The position numbers and the translations under genes were made by a program. The notes beneath the pieces were generated by a model. The model was given only the letters and a program-made list of their open reading frames with translations. It had not been told where the DNA came from and did no database searches. DNA of 64,000 nucleotides from Caballeronia turbans (GTDB lineage: Bacteria; Pseudomonadota; Gammaproteobacteria; Burkholderiales; Burkholderiaceae): contig FCOD02000032.1 of NCBI GenBank assembly GCA_001544655.2, positions 1 to 64,000 of the forward strand, written 5' to 3'. This document shows, piece after piece, positions 61,177 to 64,000 of this stretch. Positions within the stretch are counted from its first letter, which is position 1. Each line of letters starts with the position of its first letter.

Positions 61177-62146
61177 CTTGCACCTCCTTCCTGGCTGTGA
61201 ACGACTCGAAACGTCCGGCGGCCAGAGCCATCAACTCGGGCACCGCTGAGAGGTACCAGTAGGTGTTGGTCACCATCGTATGCCCGACGTAGGTCGACAA
61301 CGACAGCATGGCCTGATCGATGTCCACGGCCTGGGCTTGCCACTGCACGATGCGGCGCACGACGAAGGTGTGCCGCAGGTCATGGATGCGCGGAGCAAAG
61401 TGCGCCCCGCGGTTGCCCCATCCCAACTGCTGGCGGAGATCGCGGAAGACGCGCTCTACGTGACGCTCACCGAGTGCCAGGCCTCGTCTACGACCGCGGG
61501 TGCCGACGAAGAATGGGGCATCCTCCGGCGGCGGCCCCTCGGCCAAGTCACGCTGCCAGCAATACCGGCGCAAGGCATCCACGGTGCTCGGGTGCATGGG
61601 AACCTGGCGCGACTTGCCGAACTTGGTCCGGCGGACGGTTAGGATTCCGTCCTTGAGATCAATGTCGCCGTTGCGCAGCGACAGCGCCTCGCCGATCCGC
61701 AGCCCGGTGGCGGCGATCAGTCCAAACAGCGTTTCGTAGACGGCACCGCGTAGCCCCGGCGAAGGCCCGAGTCGGCGCGCGCGAGCAAGTAGGTCGACGA
61801 TCTCTTCCTCGCTGAAGATGTGTGGCGCTTGCCGCTCGGGCAACCGCCCGAAGATCGAATCGTCGGGTACCTCGGTGCGCGGCTCGAACTGCTGCAACCA
61901 CCGCAAGAACGTGCGCAGCTTCTTCAACCGTCGCGCCCACGTCCGCGGGTCATTGCTCTCGTGGCGGTCGTTTCGGGCCCAGGCTGCCATGAGTTCCACC
62001 GTCAAGGCACCGCGATGGCCGGCGGTGTGGACATGGCGGGCGAAGCTGCGTAGCACATAGCCATCGTTGCAAGTGGAGAACCCCAGTTGGCGACGCTCGG
62101 CCAGAAACTGTTCGACGCGTGCTTGCACAGAAGTCGGCGTGCTCAT
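61169..62146 (-). CDS. RIT tyrosine recombinase B (element 2)
   Basis: A 325-residue tyrosine recombinase. Arg in TGLRIGEALSLRNGD, His-x2-Arg in RIHDLRHTFVVR, His in YVGHTMVTNT and the final YWYLS match the middle RIT protein; the gene is the counterpart of ritB in element 1. Its ATG overlaps the stop of the A-type gene (ATGA). It is intact, although the following C-type gene is cut. Confidence 0.92.
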   Translation of the reverse strand: MSTPTSVQARVEQFLAERRQLGFSTCNDGYVLRSFARHVHTAGHRGALTVELMAAWARNDRHESNDPRTWARRLKKLRTFLRWLQQFEPRTEVPDDSIFGRLPERQAPHIFSEEEIVDLLARARRLGPSPGLRGAVYETLFGLIAATGLRIGEALSLRNGDIDLKDGILTVRRTKFGKSRQVPMHPSTVDALRRYCWQRDLAEGPPPEDAPFFVGTRGRRRGLALGERHVERVFRDLRQQLGWGNRGAHFAPRIHDLRHTFVVRRIVQWQAQAVDIDQAMLSLSTYVGHTMVTNTYWYLSAVPELMALAAGRFESFTARKEVQDA

Positions 62147-63393
62147 GCTGGACTCCCCGGCCATGGCAGCGCGACCTCGACCAACTTGCGGCTGTCGAGC
62201 TTGGCATAGATCAGGGTCGTGTTCAGCGAGCGGTGACGCAGAACGTCGGCTACTTCCTTCAGCGAGGAGCCACCGGCCAGCAAGCGGTTGGCCATCGTGT
62301 GCCGCAGCAGATGCGAGCGCGTGTAAGGAAGACCGGCGCGGGCGAATGCTTGCCGGATCGTCTTGCGGACGAGATCGGGACCGGCGGGTTGGTCGCGGGG
62401 CGCGATATGGCGGACGAAGACGGCTCGATTGGAAGTCTTGGGACGCTCCTGCTCGAGGTAGGCTGCGATGGCTTCGCCGGTAGTGGCAGGCAGCGGCAGC
62501 ATATCCTCGCGGCGACCCTTGGTGTGGCGCAGGACGAGCGTACCGGCTTGCCAGTCGATATCGTCTAGGCTGAGACGGGCGATCTCGCCGCTGCGCAATC
62601 CGAGGTCGAGCGCACAGCGCACGATGGCGTCGGCTCGCCGCATCGAACGGCCGCGCTGGCCGAGCGATCCGATCAACCGCTCGACCTCTTCCGCCGTCAG
62701 CGACTTGGGCAACGAGGACAGCGACCAGTTCGCAGGATAGGACACCGCGCCAATCAGTCCGTGGACCAAATCGCCAAGCGAGGCGCGGTAGCGGAAGTAA
62801 CCGCGAAGCGATGCCACGACTGGCCCAGCATTCGCCGGTTTGCTATAGAGCTTCGCTTGCCCGGCGAAGAAGCGCCGAACGTGCTCGGGCTTGATCGCGG
62901 CGACATCGACGGCGCCCTCGCCGAAACGGGCCGTCAGCAACCGCCCGACGATGCGCAGGGCCATGCTCCGCGTCTTCGGCGCCAGACCCCGCACGTGCTC
63001 CATGTACGCGCCGTAGCGGCGCAGTTCCTCGTCTACTGGTGTTGCACGGCCTGCGGGCGCCGCGATGATGCCCTGAGCGCGCAAGACCACGAGCAGATGT
63101 CCTAGCGCCGCGCTATGGTCACCCCGATCGCGTCGGATCGTGCCGGGGCACCCGCACTGCGGCAGATGTTCGTCGAGGAACTCAGCGATCAATACTGCGT
63201 CGAGCCGTTGCCGACGGTGCCCGAAGTACGCCCATCGGGCGAAATGCGTGATGCAGCGAAGATAAGTCTCGACCGTCTTTGCAGCGTACCGGCGTTGATT
63301 CAGGTACTGCTTGAACGCACCAACGCATGGCCCGATCGGCCCGTCGGGGAAACGGTCTATGTCAGTGCGATGGGAGCGGCGAACGATGTCCAT
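62143..63393 (-). CDS. RIT tyrosine recombinase A (element 2)
   Basis: A 416-residue tyrosine recombinase, counterpart of ritA. Core-binding domain with YAAKTVETYLRCITHFARWA; catalytic Arg in LGLRSGEIARLSL, His-x2-Arg in RSHLLRHTMANRLL, His in LRHRSLNTTLIYAKLD with the nucleophile Tyr. A GGAGGTCACC site precedes the ATG at 63393, making it a better start than the GTG-like codons upstream. It is the first gene of the second RIT element. Confidence 0.92.
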   Translation of the reverse strand: MDIVRRSHRTDIDRFPDGPIGPCVGAFKQYLNQRRYAAKTVETYLRCITHFARWAYFGHRRQRLDAVLIAEFLDEHLPQCGCPGTIRRDRGDHSAALGHLLVVLRAQGIIAAPAGRATPVDEELRRYGAYMEHVRGLAPKTRSMALRIVGRLLTARFGEGAVDVAAIKPEHVRRFFAGQAKLYSKPANAGPVVASLRGYFRYRASLGDLVHGLIGAVSYPANWSLSSLPKSLTAEEVERLIGSLGQRGRSMRRADAIVRCALDLGLRSGEIARLSLDDIDWQAGTLVLRHTKGRREDMLPLPATTGEAIAAYLEQERPKTSNRAVFVRHIAPRDQPAGPDLVRKTIRQAFARAGLPYTRSHLLRHTMANRLLAGGSSLKEVADVLRHRSLNTTLIYAKLDSRKLVEVALPWPGSPA

Positions 63394-63541
63394 GGTGACC
63401 TCCAGAAGTGGGACCACCACTGCATCCTCAGATGGAAACTATGTCCAGATCCTTACTCGCCTGTCTTGCCAGAGCTTTGCAATGCTTCGATCGGCGTCGT
63501 CAGCGACCGACCATCTGCGCATAGTTGCGACCTGAGCATAG

Positions 63542-63573
63542 GGGTCGCTATGAATAGGTTTACATAGCGACCC
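63542..63573. repeat. Hairpin upstream of RIT element 2
   Basis: GGGTCGCTATG and CATAGCGACCC form perfect 11-bp arms around ten bases. It lies about 150 bases upstream of the A-type recombinase start and is a candidate terminus or recombinase site of RIT element 2. It is not followed by a long T run in either direction. Confidence 0.7.
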
Positions 63574-64000
63574 TTTGCCGCCGATCGTACGGTGGGACGT
63601 GGAAGGGCAGCAGGGGCGTGCTCACCGACCGCTCGAACAACTATCCCATGACTGGGAGGCGACTTAACCGACGCGGTGCGATTGTCCTAAGCGTACCTAC
63701 CAATTAGGGTTTGTCGTCGGTATGACTCTCTCGGCGGATGCAAGCCGGCGAGATGGGCGATCAGGATCACGACGACTATGCTGCTCTTGTTTGTTGCGCC
63801 ATTCACGATGACCATTCTTTGCCTATTTCCGATAACGACCTAAACTTAGGGCGGCACGAGGCACAGTTGGGCTCCAAGGTTGGCCCGCTTCGGCGGGCTT
63901 TTTTTCGTCTGCATCGCTCTTTGGCAATTCGTGACCGCATACGCATGGCCACACGGAAGAATCCACGGAGCAAGCAAACCTCAGATTCACATTGAGGGGG
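63574..64000. other. Right flank of the mobile region, nothing recognised
   Basis: Apart from the terminator at 63883-63905 these 427 bases contain no gene I can support. A plus-strand frame from 63738 is open for 85 codons but runs through the terminator, so it is unlikely to be coding. Confidence 0.4.
63883..63905 (+). terminator. Rho-independent terminator
   Basis: GCCCGC pairs with GCGGGC around a TTCG tetraloop and is followed by seven T. This is a classic strong terminator. The gene it serves is not identifiable in the preceding 300 bases; it may be left over from a gene or RNA interrupted by the mobile elements. Confidence 0.75.

Larger units (their letters stand above)
61059..63573 (-). 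mobile_element. RIT element 2, truncated
   Basis: Two intact tyrosine recombinases and the start of a third, all on the minus strand with overlapping ends in the order A, B, C, show a second RIT element distinct in sequence from element 1. Its C-gene end is destroyed by insertion of IS256. At the other end, upstream of the A gene, a strong hairpin at 63542-63573 may mark the terminus. Without both ends it is probably immobile by itself, though the A and B enzymes could still act on other copies. Confidence 0.7.

Noticed and set aside
63738-63995. Plus-strand frame of 85 codons at the right edge
   Set aside because: It reads through a strong Rho-independent terminator and has no ribosome-binding site or motif.

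Overview
The window looks like accessory DNA from a beta-proteobacterium of the Burkholderiaceae, most like Paraburkholderia or Caballeronia. This rests on high-GC codon use, Burkholderia-type porins, AAHS-type aromatic-acid transporters, many LysR regulators, an LpxO/LysR remnant, a DUF6429-like remnant and RIT (recombinase-in-trio) elements. No rRNA, tRNA or CRISPR array was recognised. The identification comes from reading protein motifs; no database was searched.

Layout. Positions 1-3000 hold an IS1182-type insertion sequence, a 45-residue small gene and a decayed GAF-PAS regulator. Positions 3100-16500 form a catabolic island: nitroreductase, a frameshifted FMN reductase, a GntR/FCD repressor divergent from a Rieske oxygenase - glutamine-synthetase-like ligase - [2Fe-2S] ferredoxin - ferredoxin reductase - class-I amidotransferase-like hydrolase operon, then a LysR regulator, an AAHS transporter, a DUF4863 (hydroxylaminobenzoate-lyase-like) cupin and a porin. 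The gene set recalls aniline-type catabolism, in which an amine is gamma-glutamylated before oxygenation. Positions 16800-21750 carry three paralogous HD-domain proteins (cyanamide-hydratase-like), an AhpD-like protein, a cupin and a frameshifted MocR regulator. Positions 21900-28200 form a second catabolic module: LysR divergent from amidase, then AAHS transporter, porin and a secreted metallo-beta-lactamase-fold hydrolase. Its transporter and porin are paralogues of those in the first module.

Positions 28400-30300 contain an lpxO-like gene and a LysR gene that appear to have been broken together by one small inversion. Next come two MFS exporters (one frameshifted), two SnoaL-like proteins, a three-gene efflux system (DHA2 pump, HlyD adaptor, NodT outer-membrane lipoprotein), an ABM-domain protein, a LysR regulator, mug and a GlxA-type regulator. 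Positions 43500-48450 hold an orphan 2-oxoglutarate dehydrogenase E1 directly followed by an acetolactate-synthase large subunit and an ArsR regulator. Positions 49400-51000 hold a beta-carbonic anhydrase paired with a bestrophin-like channel. From about 51200 to the end the DNA is decayed and mobile: GNAT and SET-domain remnants, a truncated helical-repeat protein, an istB stub, a Tn3-family transposon with perfect 37-bp inverted repeats, an IS256 remnant split by a complete RIT element, and a second RIT element truncated by that IS256.

A recurrent oddity is the number of otherwise well-conserved genes carrying a single frameshift (FMN reductase, cupin, MocR, MFS, SET, helical-repeat protein). 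Either this replicon is decaying or the assembly has residual indel errors. The two explanations cannot be separated from the sequence alone.
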